Source: Rhodothermales bacterium
GTDB taxonomy: Bacteria > Bacteroidota > Rhodothermia > Rhodothermales > Bin80
Assembly: GCA_958296045.1 (NCBI GenBank)
Contig: CATQHT010000002.1
Location: 682,001 to 746,000, forward strand
Direction of reading: 5' to 3'
Length of the DNA stretch: 64,000 nt
Below, piece by piece: positions 18,797 to 27,701 of this stretch (its first letter is position 1; each line of letters begins with the position of its first letter). The position numbers were made by a program, and so were the translations under genes. The notes beneath the pieces are model-generated. The model was given only the letters and a program-made list of their open reading frames with translations, was not told the origin of the DNA and made no database searches.

Positions 18797-21040
18797 CTAA
18801 TACTCGTATCTGTCTGTCTCGACGGACTCGCTCGTCTCGGGCATTGGAAACTTTGCCTCGAGGCTGATTGCTACCTTAGCATCCTTGGTGATCCGCTGCA
18901 GAAAGTCTCCTACCACAAAGAGGGCATTATGCGCGCCCTGGCCCCACCAGTCTGATCGAAAGGCGATACGCCGGTCATTAAATCCTACCCACGAGCCGGT
19001 GACAAGCTCAGGATGCATCAGCATAAACCATCCGTCAGCGCGCTCCTGCGTCGTTCCCGTCTTGCCCGCGAAGTCGTAACCATGGAGCCCGAATTGCCAC
19101 CGGATCCTGTGGCCGGTACCGTACGGCTTATCAATCACATCCCGCATCATATCCAGCACGGTGGCTGCGGTCTCCCTGAGCAGCTCCACCCGAGGCTCCA
19201 GATGGTATTCGTACAGCGGAGTGCCATCCTGATCTTCAATGCTTAGCACAACCACCGGGTCTTGCCTTGCGCCCAGATTAGCGAGCGTGCTGTATGCGGT
19301 CACCATGTCTAGAAGCGACACATCGCTGGTGCCTAATGCCAGAGACAGAACCGCCTCTAGGTCGCTCTTGATGCCCATTCCATGGGCGAACTGGACCACC
19401 TGTTTGGGCCCGAGCTCATGTATCAGCTGCGCCGAGATGGTGTTGAGGGAGCGTGCGAGCGCCTCACTCAAAGGGTAATACTTTCCTGTTGACTCGCCTC
19501 CTGAATTCTGCGGGGCCCAGACGGTACCGGATCCAGGCACCGGGTATGAAAACACCTTGTCCTGGTATTCCTCGTCGGGGGACCAGCCTGTCTGGATGGC
19601 CGAAGCGTACAAGATGGGCTTGAAGGTGGAGCCAGGCTGGCGTCGCGCCACACTGACGTGGTCGTACCACTCGGTGGCTAGGCTGCGTCCTCCGACCCAG
19701 GCTTTGACATGGCCGGTACGCGGGTCCACCGAAAGCAGTCCGGTTTCCAGGCGCGTCTTGGCATTCTTGAGGGAATCTATAAACGCCGCATCGTCGCGCA
19801 GACGATTCAGTGCTTCCAAAGGCGTTATACCAGCACGTACCAATTCGCGGAAGTGGGCGGTTTCGCGGATGAACGTCTTCAGTTCCTCTTGGTGAGTCTC
19901 CCAGTACCAGGCGAATCGCTGCGGCGGGTCTTGATGGCAGGCGTCGGCCATGTACAGGGCCATGTTGTCGAAAAAGTCCAGCCGTTTCGATGTGGACGTG
20001 CTCCATTCGCAATTCGCTACGGCCTGGAGCGAGTCCAGCATCCCTCTGGCAGCCGTCTCCGCGTGCTGCTGAATGCGCCCGTCGATCGTGGTGTACACCA
20101 CCAAGCCGTCTTCATAGACGTCAAATCCTGCCTTCTCGCCCCATGCCTGAACCCACTGGCGCACGTATTCTGCGGCATAGGGGGCAAAGCTCTGGGTCAC
20201 ATCAGCTGTGCGCAGCGTCGTTGGTGTCAGCCGATCCTTATGGTGTCCATAGAATTCGGGGCTGAGGTTGTCTCGCCGCACCATGGCGCGCAGCACCGCA
20301 TTGCGGCGGACGCGGGAGTTTTCTGGGTTGCGGGCAGGGTCGTAGCGGGTACTGGCAGCCAACATCCCTATGAGCGCCGCAGCTTCTAAGGTATCGAGCT
20401 GCGTGGCGGGCTTGTCGAAATAGGTTCGGGCGGCGGCTTCGATGCCAAAAGCGTTGTGCCGGAAGGGCACCGTATTCAGGTACATCTCAAGGACCTCTTC
20501 TTTGGCGTAGCGCCGCTCCAGCTGCACAGCGGCGCCCATCTCCTTGAGTTTGCGCTCGACGCTGACCTCGAATCCAATCTGGCTGTTGTATAGGTTGCGG
20601 GCGAGCTGCTGGGTGATTGTGGATCCACCCTGCTGTTCAAACGGTAGCCCGATCTTGCCGAGCAGCGTCTGAGTCAGCCCGGAAAATGTCCGCCACATAT
20701 CGATGCCCCAGTGCCTCCAGAAGCGGTGGTCCTCGATGGCTACGAGCGCGTGCACCACATGTCCAGGGAGGCTGTCGTAGGTGATCCAGGTGCGGTTCTG
20801 GCGGCCGTAGCGCCCCAGCACCTGGCCGTCGGACGTATAGGCAACCGTCGCCAGGGTGAGCTCGAAATTCTGACTTTCAATTTCCTGCAATTCCGGCAGG
20901 TTATTGCTGGTGGTGAACCAGTAGGCGTATCCTATGGGCAACAGTGCGGCTAGGGTTATAGCTGCTGCCAGAAGGAACAGAACTTTGGTCGCCCGCCTGA
21001 ACCTGCCGTGGGATGATCTTTCGGGTCGCCGGGTCGTCAT
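18797..21040 (-). CDS. Class A penicillin-binding protein (PBP1A-like transglycosylase/transpeptidase)
   Basis: I use the ATG at 21040, giving 747 residues with a short cytoplasmic tail and one membrane helix at about 19-40. The glycosyltransferase domain has the catalytic Glu in AIEDHRFWRHWG (E103) and GGSTITQQLARN at about 139-149. The transpeptidase domain carries all three active-site motifs: STFK with nucleophile Ser471, SLN at 531-533 and KTG at 660-662 (AGKTGTTQERADG). It polymerises and cross-links peptidoglycan at the cytoplasmic membrane. A long insert at about 345-430 lies between the domains. A decayed full-length copy of the same gene follows upstream (21216-26782). Confidence 0.95.
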   Translation of the reverse strand: MTTRRPERSSHGRFRRATKVLFLLAAAITLAALLPIGYAYWFTTSNNLPELQEIESQNFELTLATVAYTSDGQVLGRYGRQNRTWITYDSLPGHVVHALVAIEDHRFWRHWGIDMWRTFSGLTQTLLGKIGLPFEQQGGSTITQQLARNLYNSQIGFEVSVERKLKEMGAAVQLERRYAKEEVLEMYLNTVPFRHNAFGIEAAARTYFDKPATQLDTLEAAALIGMLAASTRYDPARNPENSRVRRNAVLRAMVRRDNLSPEFYGHHKDRLTPTTLRTADVTQSFAPYAAEYVRQWVQAWGEKAGFDVYEDGLVVYTTIDGRIQQHAETAARGMLDSLQAVANCEWSTSTSKRLDFFDNMALYMADACHQDPPQRFAWYWETHQEELKTFIRETAHFRELVRAGITPLEALNRLRDDAAFIDSLKNAKTRLETGLLSVDPRTGHVKAWVGGRSLATEWYDHVSVARRQPGSTFKPILYASAIQTGWSPDEEYQDKVFSYPVPGSGTVWAPQNSGGESTGKYYPLSEALARSLNTISAQLIHELGPKQVVQFAHGMGIKSDLEAVLSLALGTSDVSLLDMVTAYSTLANLGARQDPVVVLSIEDQDGTPLYEYHLEPRVELLRETAATVLDMMRDVIDKPYGTGHRIRWQFGLHGYDFAGKTGTTQERADGWFMLMHPELVTGSWVGFNDRRIAFRSDWWGQGAHNALFVVGDFLQRITKDAKVAISLEAKFPMPETSESVETDRYEY

Positions 21041-21215
21041 CTGTGCTTTATTAGCCCTGGCCAAAGGTGGCGGTACAATAGTGGTGTGGTCGAGGCGATT
21101 TGCAGGTGTCCATCGGCGGCGTGCAGGTTCCGTCACTAGCCTCGGTGCCAATGCACTGGGCAACGCTACCACGTCGCCCTACGCTGCAGGCGGCATCGCT
21201 GTTCCAGCATCGTAA

Positions 21216-22142
21216 TCACCTGACCAGATCCGCCAGATGGCTGTGTCCGATAGCCAAATCCAGTGTGCGCGCGGCGTAGCACTTCCACTGGTCATCTGAA
21301 GCCGGGAAATCCGCCTCCCGACGGAATGCCACCTCCAGATCCTGGGCGACCCGGCCCATAAAGCCTCCTACCACGTAAGAGGGCATTAGGCGCCGCCTGG
21401 CCCCAGAAAGCTGATCGGATGGTGAAATGCGAGTCATGGAATCCTACCCAGGCGCTGGTGATCAGCTCAGGATGCATTGGCATGAGCCACCCGCCAGCGC
21501 CTTTCTGCGGGGTTGCCGCCTTCTGGGCTAAGTCGCACTCGCGCAGTCCGTACGGCCACCGGATCTGATGGCCAGTGCCATTTACCTGGTCGATTACATC
21601 CCTGAGCATATCCACCACGGTGATCGTTGTCGTCCAATGAAGGCCCACCTGCGGCGCTGGGTGGTGTGGGTACATCACCGTGCCGTCACGATCTACGAGG
21701 CTCAGAATGACTACCGCGTCCTGCTTTTTGCCCAGGTTGGCCAGCGTGCTGTATGCAGTCACCAGTTCCAGAAGCAACACATCGCTGGTACCTAACGCCA
21801 ATCATGGAACCGTATCCAGGGGCCCGTGATGCCCATCCCGCGGGCGCACTAGATGACGGGCTGCGGACCGAGCTCATCGATTCAGGTGCGCCCGGATGGT
21901 ATTGAGGGACCGCGCAAATGCCTCACGCAGAGTGCAATATTCTCGGGTCGGCACGCCTGGAGAATTCTGAGGGGTCCAGACGCTATCGGATCCAGGCTCT
22001 CGGCATGATACCACAGTGTCCTGGTAGACGTCATCTTAGGACCAGCCAGTCTGGATGGCCGCAGCATACAGGATGGGCGTAAAGGGGGAACCGGGATGGC
22101 GCCGTGTCATATCGACATGGTCGTTCCAGTCGGTAGCTAGGT
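21216..22142 (-). pseudogene. C-terminal part of a decayed PBP1A-like paralogue
   Basis: The open piece at 21801-21216 aligns end to end with residues about 568-740 of the intact PBP next door: ALGTSDVLLLELVTAYSTLA against ALGTSDVSLLDMVTAYSTLA. The KTG motif is lost (QKAATPQKGAGGW replaces KTGTTQERADGW). Between 21802 and 22142 similarity continues with stops and frameshifts. The segment ends exactly at the 8-bp target duplication of the inserted element at 22143, and the rest of the gene resumes at 25412. Confidence 0.9.
22135..22142 (+). repeat. Target site duplication, left copy
   Basis: AGCTAGGT, repeated directly at 25412-25419 on the far side of the insertion. Removing the insertion and one copy rejoins sequence resembling the intact PBP gene near 19680 (GGCTAGGCTGCGTC). 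Confidence 0.9.
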
Positions 22143-22179
22143 CTGCCCTTTACCCATATCGCGACCTAGTCTGACGACT
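22143..22179 (+). repeat. Left terminal inverted repeat (37 bp) of the outer insertion
   Basis: Perfect reverse complement of 25375-25411. The transposase remnant begins immediately inside it. Confidence 0.92.
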
Positions 22180-22763
22180 TCGATGGCGCCAAAGGGCCCC
22201 ACGCCGCTATCAAGGAGGTCTTCGGCGGCTTCGTGCAGGTGCAGCGCTGCTGTTGGCACAAGCGGGAAAACGTGGTGGCCCACATGAGCAAAGAAGATAA
22301 GCTCGTATATCGGGCGCGCCTGCAGAAAGCCTATCACATTCCAAACTGCAGAGACGCGAAGGCGGAAGTCCTATCGATCAAGGACGACCTGGAAGCCTCC
22401 AACCAACTCAAGGCCATGAAGTGTCTGGAGGAAGGCATGGAGGACACGCTCACGATCCAAAGGCTCGCAATAGCCAAAGAGCTCGGCCAAAGCCTGCGCA
22501 CCACCAACTGTATTGAGAATCTCAATAGTACCCTCGGCAGATTGACGCGCAATGTTTGCAGTTGGAACAACTCGGCACAGGTCCACCGCTGGATGGCGCT
22601 GGCTCTCATGTATGCAGAATCCAAACTGAAAACCATCCCCAATCACCAACACCTGCTCAAGCTCCGAAAGGCGCTTATGAAGGTCAGGGCCCGACTGCCA
22701 AACCCCAAAATCCCCTTCTCCCCCCAGCGGGTGCCTTGGACCTATCTTCAGGCCCAGCAATAG
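22180..22763 (+). pseudogene. Mutator-type (IS256 family) transposase, C-terminal half only
   Basis: Translation starts in mid-protein directly after the left terminal repeat with FDGAKGPHAAIKEVFGGF and QRCCWHKRENVV, the DG and C/H block of IS256-family transposases. It continues to the RTTNCIENLNSTLGRLTRNV block that holds the third catalytic acidic residue. The N-terminal half with the first Asp residues is absent, so it cannot act. A short downstream frame reaches a stop at 22763, but its last dozen residues come from the terminal repeat of the inner element. Confidence 0.85.
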
Positions 22764-22771
22764 TGCTCAGT
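22728..22771 (+). repeat. Left inverted repeat (44 bp) of the inner element
   Basis: Matches the reverse complement of 25329-25372 at 42 of 44 positions. Confidence 0.8.
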
Positions 22772-22954
22772 TCGCGGCGATGAGTGATCATGCGGAGCTC
22801 CCTTGCTGACTTTTTGCACTTCGCCGCCCGTAAGGTTTCGACATGCCGTCACTCAATGTGCGTTCAGACTTGCATTAGAGGTATCCACTGCTTACGATGC
22901 CAGTGCTGCTCCGTGGTGGCGTGCCTCTGGCTCGTGCGTCGATGCGCGACAGGG

Positions 22955-25267
22955 TCAAGAAAGTATGCTGCTCCCATGGCCATAGTCGCAACCAAGCCCT
23001 TCTCGATACGCTGCCGGCAGTATTTCGTACCCAAAGCAAATGGTGGATAGTCGCTCTAATCCGCGCCACATGATCTGAAAGCCGGGCGGTCCATCGCGAG
23101 TTCGATTCTGATAGCCGCCCATTACTGCTACTAGCAGAAGCGCCGCTTCCAGGGTGCGGGGTACCGGCAGCTTCACGTTCTTAGCATAAAAGGAGAGAGC
23201 AATCAACTGCATCGGGGAGAATATCAGCTCGGCGTCTAATCCAGGGACGGCACGCCCCAGTAAGGTGAGCATCATGACATAGCAGGCGATCACGCAGTAC
23301 ACCGCCAACCCACGTTCCAGGCGCGCTGCCGAACGCATCGCCATGCGTTCCACCTTACAGCCACTCTTGAGCACACGGAAAAAGTCTTCAACACGCCATC
23401 GCCGGGTATAATAAGTCAGGATCTGCACCGCTTCTTCTGCGCTGTGCACCGCCATACTGGTCAGCAGATACCATTCCACCGCCTTCTCTCCCTTCGGGGG
23501 CGCGATCTCCCGGACATGCACGCCGTACATCGCTACGGATCCCCCTTGCCGCTGCGTGGCGGGCAGCTGTACGCAATGGTAGCGTACCTCGGCTCGGGCA
23601 ATACGGTGACTACGTCCGTGGCGCACCTTCTTCCTGGAAGACTTCGGACGCGCCGTGACCCGTTGGATCTCTATCCGCACCTTCGCTGCGGCAGGACCGC
23701 TGCGAAGCGTCGCAAACAGCTTTTTATTCTTCGCCAGTCTCCGGTCATGACGGGCGCGGACCAGGAGTTCCACGCGATCCTGTGCCCGCTGGGCGGCAAA
23801 TAGCGCAAAGTTATCCGCCTCCCGGTCCATCACGCAGATGAGGCGACACTGCTTGGGAATCTCCTCTGCTGCTTCGCAGATGTCCAGAAATCCGTCTAAC
23901 CACTGCTGCGATCGAGGTTTGAGCGGTCCCGTATCTGGATCCCGATAACTACAACGTAATATCCCCAGAGGCAGGCCATCGGTAGTAGTAACCAGCGTGG
24001 CATGAAGGGGCATCCCACGGGATTTTGCTTTCGTCTGGTTGGTACCTATGACCTGCAAGTCTTCACAGGCGGGTCGCGTGCTGAAATTCAGCTTGGTGGT
24101 ATCCTGTATGCAGAGTACCACCTTCTGACTCCGTATCCGCTCAATCGTACGTTTGCGATGCGGCGCCAGCATGTTTTCGGGTGTTACGTCGGTCTGCTTG
24201 CTGCTCAGAAGCCGGTAATGGGCCTTCACCGCCGCCCTATCATGGCTTATATGGGAGCATATAGGCTTTCCTATCACATCGGCCAACAACGATGCGCTCT
24301 TCACCAGCCGCGTGGACAGCCGCCGGTCTCCCAGCGGAGCATCTCCGAACTCTGCCTCAACCCAGTCGTCCATGCCTTCGTGCGGTTGCCTGACCGGACG
24401 CAGCGCCACCTCGGGTACGCCCAAGTACGAGCGCCACCGGCGGTCCACTTCGTACATGAACAAGGCCTTCGGCGCTTCTTCTTTGGAATGTGCGTGGCGC
24501 TTGCCCCCAGCAGTATAGCCGATGGACAGAAAATTGGCCGCCTTGAAGCAGGTACCTTTCCATGGAGGTTCCACATACGTTTCTATCAACCAGGGGTGGT
24601 ATCCATAAAGCGCATAACAGTCGTCAGATAACTGCTTCAACACCCTGCCGAGTACGTGACTGGCCAGGTATTTGCAAGTGCCGCGTATCAGAAAGCGGCT
24701 CAAACAGAAGATGCGGTGGAGGTGCGCTTGGCGTTGGGCATCGCTCCATGCCATGAAGTGTTCCCTTGCGGCCAAGCGCAAGGCCGGGGCGGAAAAACCT
24801 ACCGCGCCCAGATATCCATGCGCGCTCACTACCAGGTACCGCAGCTGGGCACCAACAAGGGTGGTCGTACCACGAGGATGCTCATGGTGCAGCAGGGTAT
24901 TCCACACCGCACGCTGTGCTGCGGTCCGAACTCTTACTACTGCAAGACCTTCCACCTCACCCAAAGTCGCGGGCATCGCCACCGGTGGAGCAACCGCCTC
25001 GTCCAACAGGCGGGGCGATGCCTGCGCAGCATGATTGTTGAGCGGTGCTGGCAGCGTGATCTCACCCCGTGCCTCCAGCTTCAAGAGGGCTTTCGCGCAG
25101 GTAGCTACCTGTGCCCTGCCTTTGGCATCTACAAAGCCAAAGTCCTCACATACACGGCGCGCAATCGCGGTGCGATTGGGAAGGCTCTCGTCAGAAAGCC
25201 TCTTCTTCAAGCGCATGCGCCCCCGGGGAGCACTGAGAGTCCGCAAAATCTGATTCTGCTCGAACAT
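22955..25267 (-). CDS. Tn5-like (IS4 family) transposase fused to an N-terminal DUF4338 (DruA-like) domain
   Basis: A 770-residue protein, far longer than the roughly 480 residues of Tn5 transposase. Residues about 130-285 match DUF4338 (GAQLRYLVVSAHGYLGAVGF, RFLIRGTCKYLASHVLGR, ETYVEPPWKGTCFKAANF). A Tn5-type DNA-binding domain follows at about 300-355 (WVEAEFGDAPLGDRRLSTRL). The DDE core has Asp389 (CIQDTTKLNF), Asp481 (CVMDREADNF) and Glu627 within an intact YREK signature (Y620, R623, E627, K634). The C-terminus (GPPGFQIMWRGLERL) matches the Tn5 dimerisation domain. All catalytic residues are present, so it may be active. DUF4338 also occurs as DruA in Druantia anti-phage systems; its role in transposases is not known to me. 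Confidence 0.9.
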   Translation of the reverse strand: MFEQNQILRTLSAPRGRMRLKKRLSDESLPNRTAIARRVCEDFGFVDAKGRAQVATCAKALLKLEARGEITLPAPLNNHAAQASPRLLDEAVAPPVAMPATLGEVEGLAVVRVRTAAQRAVWNTLLHHEHPRGTTTLVGAQLRYLVVSAHGYLGAVGFSAPALRLAAREHFMAWSDAQRQAHLHRIFCLSRFLIRGTCKYLASHVLGRVLKQLSDDCYALYGYHPWLIETYVEPPWKGTCFKAANFLSIGYTAGGKRHAHSKEEAPKALFMYEVDRRWRSYLGVPEVALRPVRQPHEGMDDWVEAEFGDAPLGDRRLSTRLVKSASLLADVIGKPICSHISHDRAAVKAHYRLLSSKQTDVTPENMLAPHRKRTIERIRSQKVVLCIQDTTKLNFSTRPACEDLQVIGTNQTKAKSRGMPLHATLVTTTDGLPLGILRCSYRDPDTGPLKPRSQQWLDGFLDICEAAEEIPKQCRLICVMDREADNFALFAAQRAQDRVELLVRARHDRRLAKNKKLFATLRSGPAAAKVRIEIQRVTARPKSSRKKVRHGRSHRIARAEVRYHCVQLPATQRQGGSVAMYGVHVREIAPPKGEKAVEWYLLTSMAVHSAEEAVQILTYYTRRWRVEDFFRVLKSGCKVERMAMRSAARLERGLAVYCVIACYVMMLTLLGRAVPGLDAELIFSPMQLIALSFYAKNVKLPVPRTLEAALLLVAVMGGYQNRTRDGPPGFQIMWRGLERLSTICFGYEILPAAYREGLGCDYGHGSSILS

Positions 25268-25328
25268 GCTGCTATAGTAAGCAACACGACTTACAATGTC
25301 AAGTGGTCCCTATGGGCCGGGGGCAGAC

Positions 25329-25372
25329 CTGAGCACTATTGCTGGGCCTGAAGAGAGGTCCAATGCACCCGC
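25329..25372 (-). repeat. Right inverted repeat (44 bp) of the inner element
   Basis: Partner of 22728-22771. It lies about 60 bp upstream of the transposase start codon at 25267. Confidence 0.8.
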
Positions 25373-25374
25373 AG

Positions 25375-25411
25375 AGTCGTCAGACTAGGTCGCGATATGG
25401 GTAAAGGGCAG
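25375..25411 (-). repeat. Right terminal inverted repeat (37 bp) of the outer insertion
   Basis: Perfect partner of 22143-22179. Only two bases separate it from the outer end of the inner 44-bp repeat. Confidence 0.92.
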
Positions 25412-25419
25412 AGCTAGGT
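25412..25419 (+). repeat. Target site duplication, right copy
   Basis: Direct repeat of 22135-22142. Confidence 0.9.
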
Positions 25420-26782
25420 CGCGTCTTCCAACCCAGGCTCTGATGTCCCCGTTACGCGGGTCAATCGTAAGTAGCCCGGTTGCTAGGCGCATCTTGGCGA
25501 TTTGCAGAGTATCCATAAACGCCTCATCGGCTTGCAGGCGATTCAGCGCTGTGGACTGCGTTTCGCGGCCGCTTACCAGTCTATTAGAGCGCGGACCGTC
25601 GCCGACGATTATGTTTAGGTCTTCCGGGAGCGTCTCCTAGGATCAGGTGAACCACTGCAGCGGGTCCTAATGGTAGGCGTCGGCCATATACAAGGCCATG
25701 GAGCCGCGCAACTTCAGTCGCGGCGAGCACGCTGCGCTCCATTCATAATTCGCTACGGCCTGCAGTGCATCGAGCATACCAGTGGCGGCTGCATTCGCGT
25801 GCTGCTATATGCACGTTTCACGGGCGGTAGTCACTGCCAGGCCGTCTCTATCGACGTCAAATCCAATGAGTCGACCAGCTCTTAGACTCGCCGGCGCACA
25901 TGCTTTGCGGCATAGGGGGCGAGGCTGCCAGAAGCGGCCGCAGTGCGCAGCCTCGTCGGTGCGCGGATCCTTGTAGCCCTCGTAGGTCTCGTAGAACTCG
26001 GAGCAGAGGAAGTCTTGCCGCATCATCGCGCGTAGCACCGCCTTGTGGCGGACGTGGGACTCCCGGGTTGCGCTCAGGGTCGTACAGGGGTGGCCACTCA
26101 CATCGCTACCAGCGTTGCAGCTTCAAAGGTATTTAGCCGCGTATCCGACGTGCCGAAATATGTACGGACGGCTCCTTCGATGCAAAAAGCGTTGTGCCAG
26201 AAGGGCACCGTATTCAGGTGCAACTTAATGACCCCTTATTTGGCGGAGCGCCGTTCCACCCGCACGGTGGCGCCCATCTCATTGAATTTGCGCAAGACGC
26301 AGACCTCAAATCCAAACTGGCTGCTATAGAGGATGTGGGCGAGATACTAGATGATTGTGCACCCGCCCTGCTGCTCAAGCGGCAGGGCGATATTGCTCAG
26401 GAGCTTCTGTGTCACCGCGGAAAGCGTCCGCCACAGAGCGATTTTCCAGTGGCTCCAAAAGCGGCGGTCCTCACCAGCCACGAGCGCGTGCACCACATGC
26501 GCAGGGAGGATGTCATAAGATATACACGTGTGGTATTGGCATCCGCAGCGCCCCAGCGCCAAGCCGTCGGACGGATAGCCTACCGTCGCTAGGGGTAGCC
26601 CAAAGTTCTGAGGTTCGACTTCCCACAGTTCCGAAGGATTGTCGTCGGTGCCGAACATAGCTCCGTAAGCGACCGGCAGCCTTACGGCCACGGCCATCAC
26701 ACGTGCGAGGATCGACAGAATGATGGTCGCCTACCTACGCCTGCCCTGGGTAGACTTCTCGGCACGCCGGTTGGGTCGTGAT
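25412..26782 (-). pseudogene. N-terminal part of a decayed PBP1A-like paralogue
   Basis: This continues the copy interrupted at 22142. The clearest frame (26700-26347) gives VVHALVAGEDRRFWSHWKIA, matching VVHALVAIEDHRFWRHWGID of the intact PBP, including the catalytic Glu. The start codon position appears as ATC (near 26782) instead of ATG. Several stops and frameshifts follow. Host sequence on the two sides of the insertion adds up to about 2.3 kb, nearly the length of the intact gene (2.24 kb), so this was a full-length tandem duplicate that decayed. Confidence 0.9.
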
Positions 26783-26850
26783 GGCTGGTATGAATCCGCC
26801 AACAGTAGCGTCACATAAGCGGTGTGGAAGGAGCCGATTGCAGATAATCA

Positions 26851-27651
26851 TTAGCTACATGCGGCTGTTGTCTTTATCACGGGCCTGCCGCAATGCCACT
26901 GCACTAGACGAACATGGCCAGACTCCATAACGCCAAAGGTGGCCTCGTCCCTGAAGCTTCCGGGGTTCAGATAGGTGCCTTCCGGCCACCGGACGAGCTC
27001 CGCTGCATGACTGTGCCCCATAATGACCACCTGTGCGCTCGTATGGCGCAGCGTCTGGCGCGCGTAGTGGCGCAGATCCGAAGCGGTACGGGGATTCGGG
27101 GCGCGGTGTCTTAACGCTTGGCTGACGGTGCGTGCAAGTGCCACCCCAAGATCAGCGGGGAGGAGGTTCCGATAGAGCCAAACTAGGCATCGGTTGCGCA
27201 ACAGTCCTTGAAACCAGCGCACAGGGCGCGCGATGTGCCCGATGCCATCGCCATGCCTCAGGTAGCACTCAGCGTCCTCTTTGCGCACCACCGTGTATCC
27301 CGGTACCATGTGTACGCCCATCTCGGTGGCAAAATAGTCACGGTGCCACAGGTCATGGTTTCCGATGAGATACGTGACATCGATGCCGCGATCTGTCCAC
27401 TTCAATAGAAGCGACATCAGGCGCACAGAGACCTTGGGCATCAGGAAGCGGTGTTCGATGTACGCGTCGAAGATGTCGCCGATAAGAACGAGGTGGGTGA
27501 CCCTTGCCTGATAGTGCAAAAGGCAGGCGATCAGGGATTCTTCGTGGGCACGATCCTGGCGTTCGGTGCCGTGGCCGAAGTGCGTGTCGCCTACGAAGAT
27601 CACCATAGGCCCTTCGGCCGCTCCGTGAATGTGCAAGTCTGCACGATGCAA
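26851..27651 (-). CDS. lpxH: UDP-2,3-diacylglucosamine diphosphatase-like metallophosphoesterase (LpxH-like)
   Basis: A 266-residue calcineurin-type phosphoesterase with motifs in order: FVGDTHFGHG, LIGDIFDAYIE, LIGNHDLWH and MGHSHAAELV. The arrangement and length fit LpxH, which releases UMP from UDP-diacylglucosamine in lipid A synthesis at the membrane face; related UDP-2,3-diacylglucosamine hydrolases of Bacteroidota look the same. A later Met (residue 16, just before VIFVGDTH) is an alternative start. The divergent rhomboid gene begins about 50 bp away. The symbol is a family assignment from motifs only. Confidence 0.8.
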   Translation of the reverse strand: MHRADLHIHGAAEGPMVIFVGDTHFGHGTERQDRAHEESLIACLLHYQARVTHLVLIGDIFDAYIEHRFLMPKVSVRLMSLLLKWTDRGIDVTYLIGNHDLWHRDYFATEMGVHMVPGYTVVRKEDAECYLRHGDGIGHIARPVRWFQGLLRNRCLVWLYRNLLPADLGVALARTVSQALRHRAPNPRTASDLRHYARQTLRHTSAQVVIMGHSHAAELVRWPEGTYLNPGSFRDEATFGVMESGHVRLVQWHCGRPVIKTTAACS

Positions 27652-27701
27652 CCTTGCAGGGCAATAAACGCTATAACAGGCTCAAAGATTGTCTTACCTG
27701 T

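Larger units (their letters stand above)
22728..25372. mobile_element. Inner IS4-family (Tn5/IS50-like) element with DUF4338-transposase
   Basis: The 2645-bp segment is bounded by 44-bp inverted repeats with two mismatches (inner ends ...CAGCAATAGTGCTCAG). It carries one long intact transposase gene on the minus strand. It lies inside the outer insertion next to its right end. No target duplication is visible at its borders, so the insertion may have been accompanied by a deletion that removed the missing part of the host element. Confidence 0.75.
22143..25411. mobile_element. 3.27-kb insertion with perfect 37-bp inverted repeats and 8-bp target duplication
   Basis: The ends are identical over 37 bp in inverted orientation (outer end CTGCCCTTTACCCATATCGC). 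They are flanked by the direct repeat AGCTAGGT (22135-22142 and 25412-25419). The element interrupts the PBP pseudogene. Inside are the 3' half of a Mutator/IS256-type transposase gene next to the left end and a complete second element (22728-25372) filling the rest. An 8-bp duplication is usual for IS256-family elements. The perfect repeats show the insertion is recent compared with the decay around it. With its own transposase truncated, it would need help in trans. Confidence 0.9.

Noticed and set aside
24002-24631. 209-codon plus-strand frame opposite the DUF4338-transposase
   Set aside because: The minus-strand gene has intact catalytic motifs through this region; the plus frame has none.
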